Source: Prevotellaceae bacterium UBA1743 (lineage in GTDB: Bacteria; Bacteroidota; Bacteroidia; Bacteroidales; Bacteroidaceae). From it: DNA of 18,203 bases. Every line of letters begins with the position of its first letter. Position 1 is the first letter of the stretch. The notes under the pieces are model-generated. The model searched no databases and was not told the origin of the DNA. It worked only from the letters and a program-made list of their open reading frames with translations. The position numbers and the translations under genes are program-made. The stretch is taken from the NCBI GenBank assembly GCA_002314945.1, contig DCHV01000095.1, positions 8,581-26,783 of the forward strand, in the 5' to 3' direction. Of this stretch, positions 1 through 7,541 are shown in pieces.

Positions 1-273
1 ACCTGGTTCTTGGCAGAAGAAACTGCCCCCTACGTTTTCGAATTATGCTCTGATGATGGTGCCGTATTATTTATTGATGGCAAAATGGTAATCGACAACG
101 ACGGTTCACACTGCTCTGCCAAAAAGAAATATTATGTAGGTATGGAGAAAGGGTATCACCATATTCAAATCAACTATTTCGATGATTGCTCAGGACAAGC
201 ACTTAGTTTGAAAGTAGGTAGTACGTTTATGGAGATGCAACCCATTCCTGATCGCCTGCTTTTCGTCCAATAA
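1..273 (+). CDS. C-terminal end of a PA14-domain protein (5' truncated by window)
   Basis: The frame is open from base 1 and stops with TAA at 271-273, so only the last 90 residues are visible. They read as the second half of a PA14 domain: ELCSDDGAVLFIDGKMVIDN is the classic strand pair with the SDDG and IDG(K) motifs. This is followed by GYHHIQINYFDD and a closing PIPDRLLF strand. PA14 is a beta-sandwich carbohydrate-binding module found in secreted glycosidases and adhesins, often at the C-terminus in Bacteroidales. The catalytic part lies outside the window, so the enzyme class cannot be told. A TTG at 10-12 can be read as a start but it falls inside the domain, so it is not the real one. 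No terminator hairpin is obvious before the ompA-like promoter at 351. Confidence 0.85.
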   Translation, partial: TWFLAEETAPYVFELCSDDGAVLFIDGKMVIDNDGSHCSAKKKYYVGMEKGYHHIQINYFDDCSGQALSLKVGSTFMEMQPIPDRLLFVQ

Positions 274-350
274 CAAACACATCACCCTCATGCAATGAAC
301 TAGTCTGATTTGGGCAGGACAAGCATTCATCCAAAAAATATTATGTTTTA

Positions 351-382
351 TTTGGACATTTGTTAATAAGTGTATACTTTTG
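351..382 (+). promoter_or_regulatory. Bacteroidetes-type promoter of the OmpA-family gene
   Basis: A TTTG at 351-354 (-33 element) is separated by exactly 20 bases from TACTTTTG at 375-382, which fits TAnnTTTG (-7 element). This is the consensus spacing for the Bacteroidetes primary sigma factor. Transcription would start near 389 and give a leader of about 34 bases before the ATG at 423. Confidence 0.7.
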
Positions 383-422
383 CGAAGCATTCGATATCAA
401 ATCAATAACAAACATAAAAAAT

Positions 423-1553
423 ATGAAGAAAATTTTCACCTTGACAATGCTGTTGTTCAGCATTTCAGTTTCAGTCTCTGCACAAGAGAAAAAACAAGAG
501 TATGAACCCGCACCTTATTGGTTTGTAGGTGTTCAGGGAGGTATCCAGGACACTTTCAACAAGGAATTCAACAACTGGAAGACCATCACTCCAACTGCAG
601 CCATTTCTTTCGGTAGATTTTTCTCTCCCGTGGTAGGTGCACGTTTGAACTTGAATGGTGCATTCAACAAAGGTGCAGCCTGTTCCGTATTCCCCAACCA
701 ACCCACAGCTTACTACAACTACAATTATCTGACGCCGAGCGCTGATGTGTTGGTGAACCTGGTTACCCTTTTCGGGAAAAAGGATTACTATCCCCTGAGT
801 GTGAACTTCATTGGCGGTCTTGGTCTGTACCATGCATGGAACAACGACGAGGCTGCTGAATTGGGAAGTCCCTATCGTCTGTCAGACACCGAAGTGGGCT
901 CACGCAACGCATTTAACGGTCGTGTAGGTTTGCAGGTTGAGTACAACATCATCCGTAACCTCGCCATTAACATTGAGAGCACTTTCAACATGCACGCAGG
1001 TCAGCAGAAGACCTTCGCGAAAGAGAATGATCAACTCCTGGTTTTGGCTGGTTTGACCTACAAATTCGGTTACAAGAAGAAACCTGTAGAGGAGGAAAAA
1101 TGGGAAACTCGCGTGGACACCGTTTGGTATGACGATGTGACATATACTCCCCGCATTGAAGATGGCACTATCACATGGAACGTATTCTACAAGATTCGCG
1201 AGAGTGACTTCAACGATCCCGATGCTCAGTTGAAGGCCATTGGTAACTTCTTGAAGGATCATCGCGAGTGCAAGGTTACTATCAAGTCATACGCTGACGT
1301 ACAGACGGGCAACCCCAAGATCAACATGGGCTATTCACAGCAACGATCAGAGAAAGCGGTTAAGGCTCTGGTGGAAGCTGGTGTTGACTCCTCCATTATC
1401 ACAGCCGAATATTTTGGTGACACCGTTCAGCCCTTTGCAGAGAATGACAAGAACCGTGTTTCCATCATCACCGCAACAGGTTTGAAGGATGTGAAAGACA
1501 GGAATGCAGTCAAGAAGTTCCGCACCAAGGAAACTCGCGTTCGTGTCAACTAA
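423..1553 (+). CDS. OmpA-family outer-membrane protein
   Basis: This 376-residue protein starts at the ATG at 423, because that start gives a clean signal peptide (MKKIFTLTMLLF..., predicted cut after SVSA, before QEKK). An in-frame start at 360 would add 21 residues ahead of it and lies upstream of the predicted transcription start. Residues about 30-220 have alternating aromatic and glycine strands (WFVGVQGGIQ, LLVLAGLTYKFGYKK) expected of an eight-strand outer-membrane barrel. Residues about 255-365 are an OmpA-like peptidoglycan-binding domain: KSYADVQTG aligns with the usual GHTDxxG and keeps the Asp, SQQRSEKAV carries the conserved Arg, and FAENDKNRVSI matches the NRRVEI end. The role is to tether the outer membrane to peptidoglycan. 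The gene stands alone between its own promoter and terminator. Confidence 0.9.
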   Translation: MKKIFTLTMLLFSISVSVSAQEKKQEYEPAPYWFVGVQGGIQDTFNKEFNNWKTITPTAAISFGRFFSPVVGARLNLNGAFNKGAACSVFPNQPTAYYNYNYLTPSADVLVNLVTLFGKKDYYPLSVNFIGGLGLYHAWNNDEAAELGSPYRLSDTEVGSRNAFNGRVGLQVEYNIIRNLAINIESTFNMHAGQQKTFAKENDQLLVLAGLTYKFGYKKKPVEEEKWETRVDTVWYDDVTYTPRIEDGTITWNVFYKIRESDFNDPDAQLKAIGNFLKDHRECKVTIKSYADVQTGNPKINMGYSQQRSEKAVKALVEAGVDSSIITAEYFGDTVQPFAENDKNRVSIITATGLKDVKDRNAVKKFRTKETRVRVN

Positions 1554-1588
1554 GACACATCTACTATCTCAGATGCAGAATCATCAAC

Positions 1589-1622
1589 AAAGGGGCGCCT
1601 AATGGCACCCCTTTGTGTTTTT
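1589..1622 (+). terminator. Rho-independent terminator after the OmpA-family gene
   Basis: AAAGGGGCGCC (1589-1599), loop TAAT, and GGCACCCCTTT (1604-1614) form an 11-position stem with one mismatch. It is followed by GTGTTTTT at 1615-1622. It ends rightward transcription 36 bases after the OmpA stop. The leftward side is not U-rich, so it is not an obvious terminator for the opposing operon. Confidence 0.8.
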
Positions 1623-1673
1623 CAAGTACTTTTTAATAGCTTAAGGTAAAAAGATTGTTTCAGGATAACACTG

Positions 1674-1705
1674 CAAAGTTACCCTGTTTTTTTATCTTAC
1701 GCAAG
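1674..1705 (-). promoter_or_regulatory. Candidate leftward promoter antisense to the OmpA-family gene
   Basis: On the minus strand TAACTTTG (1681-1674) fits the TAnnTTTG -7 element. Exactly 20 bases upstream is CTTG (1705-1702), one base from the TTTG -33 element. A transcript would begin near 1667 and run leftward through the terminator hairpin into the 3' end of the OmpA gene. There is no coding start for it to serve. It may be a chance match in AT-rich DNA. Confidence 0.3.
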
Positions 1706-1754
1706 AAAAAATGATAATAAATAGCAATAAATCGGGAGAATTGCTGCTATATGG

Positions 1755-2600
1755 TCAATTATTCTCCGAATTATGATAAAATAATAGTTTTTTTGATGGT
1801 TTTTCGAGAATTTCTCCGAGAATCAGGCCTTCAGTTCGTACAGAAATGGACAATTCCGAAAAAAAATGATAGGCGATACTACCAACAAAGTTGACAGGAA
1901 GTTCATTCTGATGATAGGATTTGACATTTCTTTGCAAGAAAAGTGCAAATTGTGATTGTAGGAGTTGCTGCACAAGTGGTTCATTTCGATGTTCATGCAC
2001 AAATGGCATCAGCGAAGCAAGAAAGACATTGGGCTGAGGTTCACGATATACTTTCGACAGTATTTCTGGAATCGTAAGTCGATAATGTTCCAAAAACAAT
2101 TGTTTCACCTTCTCCATACGTTCATCCTTCAGCAACATACCCAGAAACATTCGTCCCAATACTGCTCCACTCCCCTCATCCCCTAAAATATAGCCCAGGG
2201 GAGATACGTTTTGTACAATAGAATTTCCATCGTAGTAGCAACTATTGCTTCCTGTGCCGAGGATGCAGGCAATTCCAGGCTCTTTACCACACAATGCTCT
2301 TGCAGCGCCAAGAAGGTCACTTTCTACGTTGATAGATGCTGTAGGAAAGAGAGAATGCAATACGGATGTCACGCTTTCTTTGAAAGGAGAAATACATCCT
2401 GCACCATAGAAATGTATTTCATCGACATTTACGTTCAGGGAAGGTAGCAGTTGATTTTGCACGATATTAAAAATGACATTTTGGGAATCCCTTACTGGAT
2501 TGATACCAGAAGTACGGATTTCCAAAATGTCACCTGAAGCAGACTGAAGAATCCAGTCTGTCTTAGTCGAACCGCTATCAGCTATTAGCAGAGTATTCAT
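1755..2600 (-). CDS. BadF/BadG/BcrA/BcrD-family ATPase, sugar-kinase-like
   Basis: A 281-residue ASKHA-fold protein of the BadF/BadG group, which includes eukaryotic N-acetylglucosamine kinase. The phosphate-1 loop is ADSGSTKTDW at residues 7-16. The phosphate-2 loop is LGTGSNS at 114-120. The adenosine-side signature GYILGDEGSGAVLGR is at 136-150. The full length and all three nucleotide-binding motifs argue for an active cytoplasmic phosphotransferase, probably on an amino sugar, although the substrate cannot be read from sequence. It is the last gene of the long minus-strand operon: its ATG lies 42 bases downstream of the secG stop with no promoter box between them. No leftward terminator was found between its stop and the OmpA gene. 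Confidence 0.85.
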   Translation of the reverse strand: MNTLLIADSGSTKTDWILQSASGDILEIRTSGINPVRDSQNVIFNIVQNQLLPSLNVNVDEIHFYGAGCISPFKESVTSVLHSLFPTASINVESDLLGAARALCGKEPGIACILGTGSNSCYYDGNSIVQNVSPLGYILGDEGSGAVLGRMFLGMLLKDERMEKVKQLFLEHYRLTIPEILSKVYREPQPNVFLASLMPFVHEHRNEPLVQQLLQSQFALFLQRNVKSYHQNELPVNFVGSIAYHFFSELSISVRTEGLILGEILEKPSKKLLFYHNSENN

Positions 2601-2642
2601 AATTCACATTTCACAGGTAGAAAGATGAACTATGAAATCTGT

Positions 2643-3011
2643 TTAATTTTCTGAACTTTCCTCTGCAGGAGCTGCTGGTTGAGCAGGAGCCTCAGTAGCA
2701 GAAGGCTGAGCCATACCAGGCAGATTGTTGGGATTAGTTGCTTTTTGCTCGGTTGCCTGATTCATAATCACAGAATCGGCAGAACCGGATTTGGGCAGGA
2801 AAGCCACGCTCAGCACGCTGAGTACGATCATGGCAATTGCCAGGCCCCATGTAGCTTTCTCTACAAAATTTGTAGTCTTAGGAGCACCCAAGATTTGGTT
2901 ATTGTTGGAATAATCAGCAGCTAAACCACCACCTTTGGATTCCTGAATCAGAACAATCAGGCACATCAAAACGGACGCCAGGACGACCAAAATTACAATT
3001 GAAGTGTACAT
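2643..3011 (-). CDS. secG: Preprotein translocase subunit SecG
   Basis: This 122-residue inner-membrane protein matches SecG, the accessory subunit of the SecYEG protein-conducting channel. A first transmembrane helix (residues about 3-22, ending in VLIQESKGGGLAADYS) carries the strongly conserved SKGGGLA-type cytoplasmic loop. This is followed by a second helix at about 54-71 (WGLAIAMIVLSVLSVAFL). The tail from about residue 85 is low complexity, rich in Ala, Pro, Gln and Glu, and longer than in E. coli SecG, as is usual in Bacteroidetes. It starts 6 bases after the stop of the upstream TPR-like gene, so the two are almost certainly co-translated. Confidence 0.95.
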   Translation of the reverse strand: MYTSIVILVVLASVLMCLIVLIQESKGGGLAADYSNNNQILGAPKTTNFVEKATWGLAIAMIVLSVLSVAFLPKSGSADSVIMNQATEQKATNPNNLPGMAQPSATEAPAQPAAPAEESSEN

Positions 3012-3017
3012 TTTTTA

Positions 3018-3746
3018 TTATTTTATATTTTTGTTATTTATCAATATTTTCTCCAAAAATCTAATTTGGTCTGCAAAGTAACGATTTTTTTTTGGATATT
3101 TCAAGGATAAGCGCTTGATAATTTCGATTGCTCGCTCAAAATTACCTTGTTTGATATATATTTGGGCCAAAGTTTCCGTAAAGACATCGCTACATGCGTT
3201 ATTTTCCATCTCCATATCGGGTCTATCATACTCCTCATCCTTCTTTTCTTCGAGTCGCAATTTTGTAGGCTCATTCTGAAGGAACTTATCAATGACATCC
3301 ATCGAATCACTGCTGTCATTCTCGGCGCCCGACATCATCGTTTCTCCCTCCTGCTGCATGAGGTACCCTATGTAATCGGTGGAAGCATCCACTTTTTGTG
3401 TACGTTGACGTGGCTGTGCAGGAATATGTTGTAAAAAATTATCCAACAATTGTTGAGTAGGATCTTGGCTCTTTGTTGTTTGTTTCTTGGTTGGCACCGT
3501 GGAGGTTGGCAAATATTTGTTGCTTTCAAAAATATGGAAGAGACTCTCTCTGCTTGGCAGGAGGATGGAAGCTTTGCGCAGCTGTGAGTCGAACTTTTCA
3601 TCGTGTTGCTGATACAATGCCTTTAGCAGGAGCACCCTTGCTGCATGGAAATAGGGGTATTTTGTTACACGATCTGATAGATTGGCAACAGCCTGTACAT
3701 CCATCAATTCAGGACGTCTCACATAGTCAATCAAATGTCTTTCCAT
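3018..3746 (-). CDS. TPR-like hypothetical protein between lptE and secG
   Basis: This 242-residue protein has no signal peptide and is probably cytoplasmic. The N-terminal region (about 1-80) is helical, with a conserved-looking YPYFHAARVLLLKALYQ stretch. A charged, low-complexity middle follows (about 85-180). The C-terminal 60 residues contain a single recognisable tetratricopeptide-type helix pair (LAQIYIKQGNFERAIEIIKR...SLKYPKKN). The order sigma-54 activator, lptE, this gene, secG is one I recall as common in Bacteroidales, which suggests an envelope-biogenesis link. No function is established from sequence. The coding region is AT-rich compared with the genes at the head of the operon. 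It lies 16 bases downstream of lptE. Confidence 0.8.
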   Translation of the reverse strand: MERHLIDYVRRPELMDVQAVANLSDRVTKYPYFHAARVLLLKALYQQHDEKFDSQLRKASILLPSRESLFHIFESNKYLPTSTVPTKKQTTKSQDPTQQLLDNFLQHIPAQPRQRTQKVDASTDYIGYLMQQEGETMMSGAENDSSDSMDVIDKFLQNEPTKLRLEEKKDEEYDRPDMEMENNACSDVFTETLAQIYIKQGNFERAIEIIKRLSLKYPKKNRYFADQIRFLEKILINNKNIK

Positions 3747-3762
3747 ACGTTTTCAATTCATA

Positions 3763-4266
3763 TTACCAATTTGCTACAGTAGCATTGAATATTTGGTCAC
3801 AGATATCCTTGGTCATCTGTGTGACAAGTTCTTCCTGTACACTGGTCAACTGCTGACTTGCATCATAGTCTGCCGTAGCGGAAAACTGACGTTCGAAATC
3901 CTCGTTATGATTCTTGTTATTCACGTATCGTACATTGACAGTCATTTTCAATTGTACCTGCGTACTATATCCATCGCTCGACACACCCTTGTTGAACTGG
4001 TCGAAACCTGTAATTTCTCCTGCAAGTTGAAGATCGCCATTTTTCTTCACCTGTTTCAGTTTCGTCTGCGAAGCATAGATGTCGGTCAGTCTGTTCTGGA
4101 AAATGCTTTGCATGGGAGCCCACACATACGCGCTGCGCAGGGGGAAATTATCTATCTGAATCGTCTTCGTCATCTCATAGTCGATGCTGGCACCGTTGAA
4201 TTTATAGCTCACGGTACATGCACTGAGCAACAGCACGAAAAAGATCAAACTATGCCTCAATTTCAT
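3763..4266 (-). CDS. lptE: LPS-assembly lipoprotein LptE
   Basis: This 167-residue protein has a lipoprotein signal (hydrophobic core LIFFVLLL, lipobox LSAC, lipidated Cys17). It is followed by the LptE-type start CTVSYKFNGASIDY and a segment QIDNFPLRSAYVWAPM typical of the Bacteroidetes family. LptE sits inside the LptD barrel in the outer membrane and helps insert lipopolysaccharide. The length and the C-terminal helix (QEELVTQMTKDICDQIFNATVANW region) fit the family. Its start codon overlaps the 3' end of the upstream sigma-54 activator by 17 bases, so translation is coupled. Confidence 0.9.
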   Translation of the reverse strand: MKLRHSLIFFVLLLSACTVSYKFNGASIDYEMTKTIQIDNFPLRSAYVWAPMQSIFQNRLTDIYASQTKLKQVKKNGDLQLAGEITGFDQFNKGVSSDGYSTQVQLKMTVNVRYVNNKNHNEDFERQFSATADYDASQQLTSVQEELVTQMTKDICDQIFNATVANW

Positions 4267-5503
4267 AATCTTTTATTTTTCGATAGAGAGTACGTTCGCT
4301 GATGCCTAATTCCAGGGCTGCTTTCTTCCGATTGTAATGATTGCGTTTCAGCGATTTTTCTATATTCCTTTTCTCCGTATCGGTAAGGTTCAGGGTTTCT
4401 TCGTCCACCACCTCCTCGGGCTGAATATCTTCCACTTCCGGAATATGCGTACTTTCTGGATGAGATATGGTATTCGTGGCAGGAACTGTAGCAACTGCAG
4501 GATGAACCGTAGCAGGCAACGTAGTTGGAGCAGGCAGAGAATGCTGACTACTCATCAATGCAGATGCGTTGACAAGTTGTTTCAGAGCATCCACATCCTT
4601 TCTCAGTTCGATGACGGCATTCATCAGCATATTCAACTCATGTTCGTAGTCTCGTGCCGTAGTATTATGTGGAGCGCCCGTAGTGATTATGTCAGTAGCC
4701 TCTCCTACGTTGGCCACCACCCCGAACTTAGCCAGCGCATCCGACGAAACGACTCGTTCGGTGCACAGGATACTCATTTGTTCCACCACGTTCTTCAGCT
4801 GACGTATATTCCCGGGCCACTTATAACTTCTCAGCACCTGCTCTGCTTCGGGCAGAAGTCGGAGAGGTTCTGGTATCTGGAATTTTGCAGCCGTATCCAG
4901 GGCGAACTTCTTGAATAGCAGAACTACATCTATTCCACGTTCACGCAGAGGAGGCATCTTCACATAGATGGTACACAATCTGTAGAAGAGGTCCTCCCTG
5001 AATCGTCCTTCACGGATTGCGCTCGGCATATCCATGTTCGTAGCTGCCACGATTCTCACGTCCGTCTTCCTCGGTTCACTTTCTCCCACTCGGATATACT
5101 CACCTGTCTCCAGCACACGCAGAAGCCTTGCCTGGGTGCTCAGGGGGAGTTCACCCACCTCGTCCATGAACAGCGTTCCACCGTTGGCTACTCCGAAATA
5201 TCCCTCACGATCCTCCAGCGCACCTGTATAGGAACCCTTCTTGTGTCCAAACAATTCACTGTCGATGGTCCCTTCTGGAATACTTCCGCAGTTGATGGCG
5301 ATGTATTTCTTCTGCTTTCGCGTGCTGTGGTCATGGATGATGCGCGGAATGATTTCCTTACCTACGCCACTCTCTCCTTGTATGAAGACAGAGAGGTCGG
5401 TACGAGCCACCTGCACCGAGGTGCTCAATGCTACATCCAAGGCTTGGTCACGCCCTACGATGCGGTATTTCTGTTTCAAGTTTTGCAGTTCAGTCGTATT
5501 CAT
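4250..5503 (-). CDS. Sigma-54-dependent transcriptional activator without receiver domain
   Basis: A 417-residue bacterial enhancer-binding protein. The AAA+ sigma-54 interaction domain begins almost at the N-terminus: Walker A GESGVGKE at residues 43-50, the sigma-54 contact loop GSYTGA at 90-95 (the canonical form is GAFTGA), Walker B GGTLFMDE at 108-115, and the arginine-rich GRFREDLFYRL segment near 165. There is no phosphoreceiver, GAF or PAS domain in front, so activity is probably set by expression level or a partner protein. After the AAA+ domain come a coiled-coil-like stretch (LMNAVIELRKDVDALKQLV), a Pro/Ala/Thr/His-rich linker, and a Fis-type helix-turn-helix (NRKKAALELGISERTLYRKI) at the C-terminus. 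It shares ATGA with the preceding flippase-like gene and overlaps lptE. No -24/-12 sigma-54 promoter was noticed at the operon front. Confidence 0.92.
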   Translation of the reverse strand: MNTTELQNLKQKYRIVGRDQALDVALSTSVQVARTDLSVFIQGESGVGKEIIPRIIHDHSTRKQKKYIAINCGSIPEGTIDSELFGHKKGSYTGALEDREGYFGVANGGTLFMDEVGELPLSTQARLLRVLETGEYIRVGESEPRKTDVRIVAATNMDMPSAIREGRFREDLFYRLCTIYVKMPPLRERGIDVVLLFKKFALDTAAKFQIPEPLRLLPEAEQVLRSYKWPGNIRQLKNVVEQMSILCTERVVSSDALAKFGVVANVGEATDIITTGAPHNTTARDYEHELNMLMNAVIELRKDVDALKQLVNASALMSSQHSLPAPTTLPATVHPAVATVPATNTISHPESTHIPEVEDIQPEEVVDEETLNLTDTEKRNIEKSLKRNHYNRKKAALELGISERTLYRKIKDYEIEA

Positions 5504-6513
5504 TCTTGCGTATTCTTGAATTTCTTGTTACCCACTTTCAGCAGGGACATCCCGATGATGATCCAGATAATTTCCCTCAGACGAACCAGGAGGCTTGTCA
5601 ATACACCATAGCCGCCGCTCATCTTCAGGCCATCGGTAAAGAGAGCCATGCCACCTTCCCTCACACCCATCTGCATGGGGATGATAAAGATCAGGTTGGC
5701 AAACAGACTCGTGAAAGCCTGCATGAGGATGCAGTCCCAGAAAGAGATATGGTCCGTAATGATCAGCATACAGAACATCAGTTCCAGACAACTTACGACG
5801 CGCGCCAGGAACTCCAGCGAGAGACTCAGATAGAACGTACTCTTGCGTTGGGCGTGCAATGCAGCTATCTGATCATCCACACGACAGATGGAGGCTTCGT
5901 TCTCTGCTGTAAACGCGCGGATGGATTTCCCCACCCAGGGAAGTTTTCCTGCCCAGCGCAGTGCTTTCAGAGCAAGCCCGTCACGATAGCCTTTTGCAAA
6001 GAAAAAGATACCGAAGGCACAGAATACCGTGACAAAACCTATCAACAGCCACAACGCCACGTTCATGTGGTCGAAATACAGAATCAGGAACAGCACTACA
6101 CTGGCTGCCCAGAAACAGAAATGGCTGAAGATGTGCATCATGGCATACAGGATCACGCTGCTTGTGGCTTTGGCCGTTCCCACGTAGGGAGTCAGTTCCA
6201 TGATACGGTATGGTTCACCTCCCAGGACACCGACAGGTGTCACATAGTTCAATGCATATCCACTGATCGTGTATTTCAATAATCGGAAGAAGCCAATGCG
6301 TCCCTGGGATTCGCCGTCGTGAATAATGACATACCAGGCCCATACATTCATCACATAGATAGGCAGCCACAGCCCCACCACTGCAGGAAACCACAGGCCA
6401 GCGCTCTGCACACGTTGCCACACTTCATCCCAACTCATGTCGAAATTCAGCAACATGATCACCACTGCAGCGACACCGATCAGGAGGAATATATTTCTAT
6501 ACAGGGGTTTCAT
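5500..6513 (-). CDS. Flippase-like integral membrane protein (LPG synthase TM-region / UPF0104 family)
   Basis: A 337-residue polytopic protein resembling the membrane domain of lysylphosphatidylglycerol synthases and YbhN/UPF0104 proteins. Hydrophobic segments lie at about residues 7-24, 40-62, 118-145, 152-172, 240-260, 275-300 and 310-330. The family pattern includes YTISGYALNYVTPVGVLGGEP (about 82-102), which corresponds to the conserved N-x-x-x-P-x-G-x-x-G-(G/E) signature, and IIPMQMGVREGGM near the C-terminus. No synthase domain is present, so it is probably a lipid flippase or transporter component rather than an enzyme. The substrate is unknown. It is joined to both neighbours by ATGA stop-start overlaps, so it is strictly co-translated with the PdxA-like gene and the sigma-54 activator. 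Confidence 0.85.
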   Translation of the reverse strand: MKPLYRNIFLLIGVAAVVIMLLNFDMSWDEVWQRVQSAGLWFPAVVGLWLPIYVMNVWAWYVIIHDGESQGRIGFFRLLKYTISGYALNYVTPVGVLGGEPYRIMELTPYVGTAKATSSVILYAMMHIFSHFCFWAASVVLFLILYFDHMNVALWLLIGFVTVFCAFGIFFFAKGYRDGLALKALRWAGKLPWVGKSIRAFTAENEASICRVDDQIAALHAQRKSTFYLSLSLEFLARVVSCLELMFCMLIITDHISFWDCILMQAFTSLFANLIFIIPMQMGVREGGMALFTDGLKMSGGYGVLTSLLVRLREIIWIIIGMSLLKVGNKKFKNTQE

Positions 6514-7541
6514 TCGACTACGTTATTTCGTTTCTCGTCACGACGATCATGATACAGTTTGCCCAGGGGGTTCGTATGCGCCTCTTCATACGCGCGACGA
6601 TTACTCAGGATATCCTTGGCCCAGAACATAGCTTCTTGCAGAGCGTTGGGGGTTTCCACACCCTTCCCTACCCACTTGTACAAGTTGGCATATACGGGCG
6701 AAGTCCACACAAAGGGAAGACCTGCACGATAGATTACGACAGGTTTGTCTGTGACGGTTTCAAAAGGATTCACCTCCTCGTTGCCTCCGATTGCCAGCAC
6801 ACAGTCATAGTGCGTATATTCTCTGTTTTCAAGGAAGTCCTTCTTCTGGAAGGGACCGAATGCAAAGATGCCCGATTCCAATGCTTCCATTGCTGCTTTC
6901 TGCACCGTTTCCTTGATGCCATCTTCATCCACCCCTTCCGACACCAGAATGGCGATACGCGAATGGGACAAGAGAAAATCCTTTTTCAGGACTTGGTCCA
7001 GCGCTTTCAGTCGCGCGAGCAACGATTCCAGGCTCAGCGTATCTGCCTGCATCGAGTTCAACTTCAGGTCCTCTGTCATCCATATCCCGAGGAAGGGCTC
7101 CTGCATTTGGAATGCATCACGCACGACAGACTCTTCGCCCGCGAATTCAGGATGGAACTTCCGCATCTGTGCTTCGTCAATGCTACTTGTCACCAGGACA
7201 TCCGTTTCTCCCTCCTGCAGTCCTTTCAATGCCGTCCTCAGGCTTTCCTGAGCATCCATCATGCTGGATTCGGATGCATTTCCCATATCCACCCTGATGT
7301 TCTTCTCATCACCTTCCACCAGGTATGCCCGTCCTTCCTTGGCCTCCTCTGCGCTTCTCACTCTCATCAACTTCGTTTCCGTCTCCAGTTCCTTGCGATA
7401 GAAATCGGCCGCGGAAGCTCTGCCATAGACAACGGGAACACACAGTTCCATCATCGTAGGATCCTCCAGCGCCCTATATATCAGTTCGTACGTGACACTG
7501 TTCGAATCCCCTTGCGTAATACCTATCTTAATTTTTTCCAT
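6510..7541 (-). CDS. pdxA: PdxA-like protein with degenerated active site
   Basis: The 343 residues align end to end with 4-hydroxythreonine-4-phosphate dehydrogenase (PdxA, vitamin B6 synthesis): the start KIGITQGDSN, the middle RIAILV and GPFQKKDFL...YDCVLAI, and the end GLPFVWTSP...VGKG all match. The residues that make PdxA an enzyme are replaced, judged against E. coli PdxA from memory. ITPGEPAGIGP becomes ITQGDSNSVTY (8-18). GHTE becomes GEES (135-138). The THLP metal-His segment becomes NSMQ (about 162-165). NPHAGE becomes SEGVDE (about 201-206). YHDQG becomes GGNEE (about 252-256). DHGTA becomes VYANL (about 283-287). All metal and substrate histidines are therefore missing while the fold is kept and the frame is open. 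It may be a pseudoenzyme or have a new ligand. It overlaps the DUF4837 gene by 14 bases and the flippase-like gene by 4. Confidence 0.85.
   Translation of the reverse strand: MEKIKIGITQGDSNSVTYELIYRALEDPTMMELCVPVVYGRASAADFYRKELETETKLMRVRSAEEAKEGRAYLVEGDEKNIRVDMGNASESSMMDAQESLRTALKGLQEGETDVLVTSSIDEAQMRKFHPEFAGEESVVRDAFQMQEPFLGIWMTEDLKLNSMQADTLSLESLLARLKALDQVLKKDFLLSHSRIAILVSEGVDEDGIKETVQKAAMEALESGIFAFGPFQKKDFLENREYTHYDCVLAIGGNEEVNPFETVTDKPVVIYRAGLPFVWTSPVYANLYKWVGKGVETPNALQEAMFWAKDILSNRRAYEEAHTNPLGKLYHDRRDEKRNNVVE

Noticed and set aside
360..422. Upstream start extending the OmpA-family protein by 21 residues
   Set aside because: It would place a polar stretch before a perfect signal peptide and lies upstream of the predicted transcription start.
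3066..3085. A minus-strand TTACTTTG promoter-like sequence
   Set aside because: It lies inside the coding region of the TPR-like protein (NRYFADQ codons) and lacks the TA start of the -7 box.
5428..6282. 284-codon plus-strand frame opposite the flippase-like gene
   Set aside because: Shadow of the membrane-protein gene: His/Gln/Asp-rich, no domain and no promoter.
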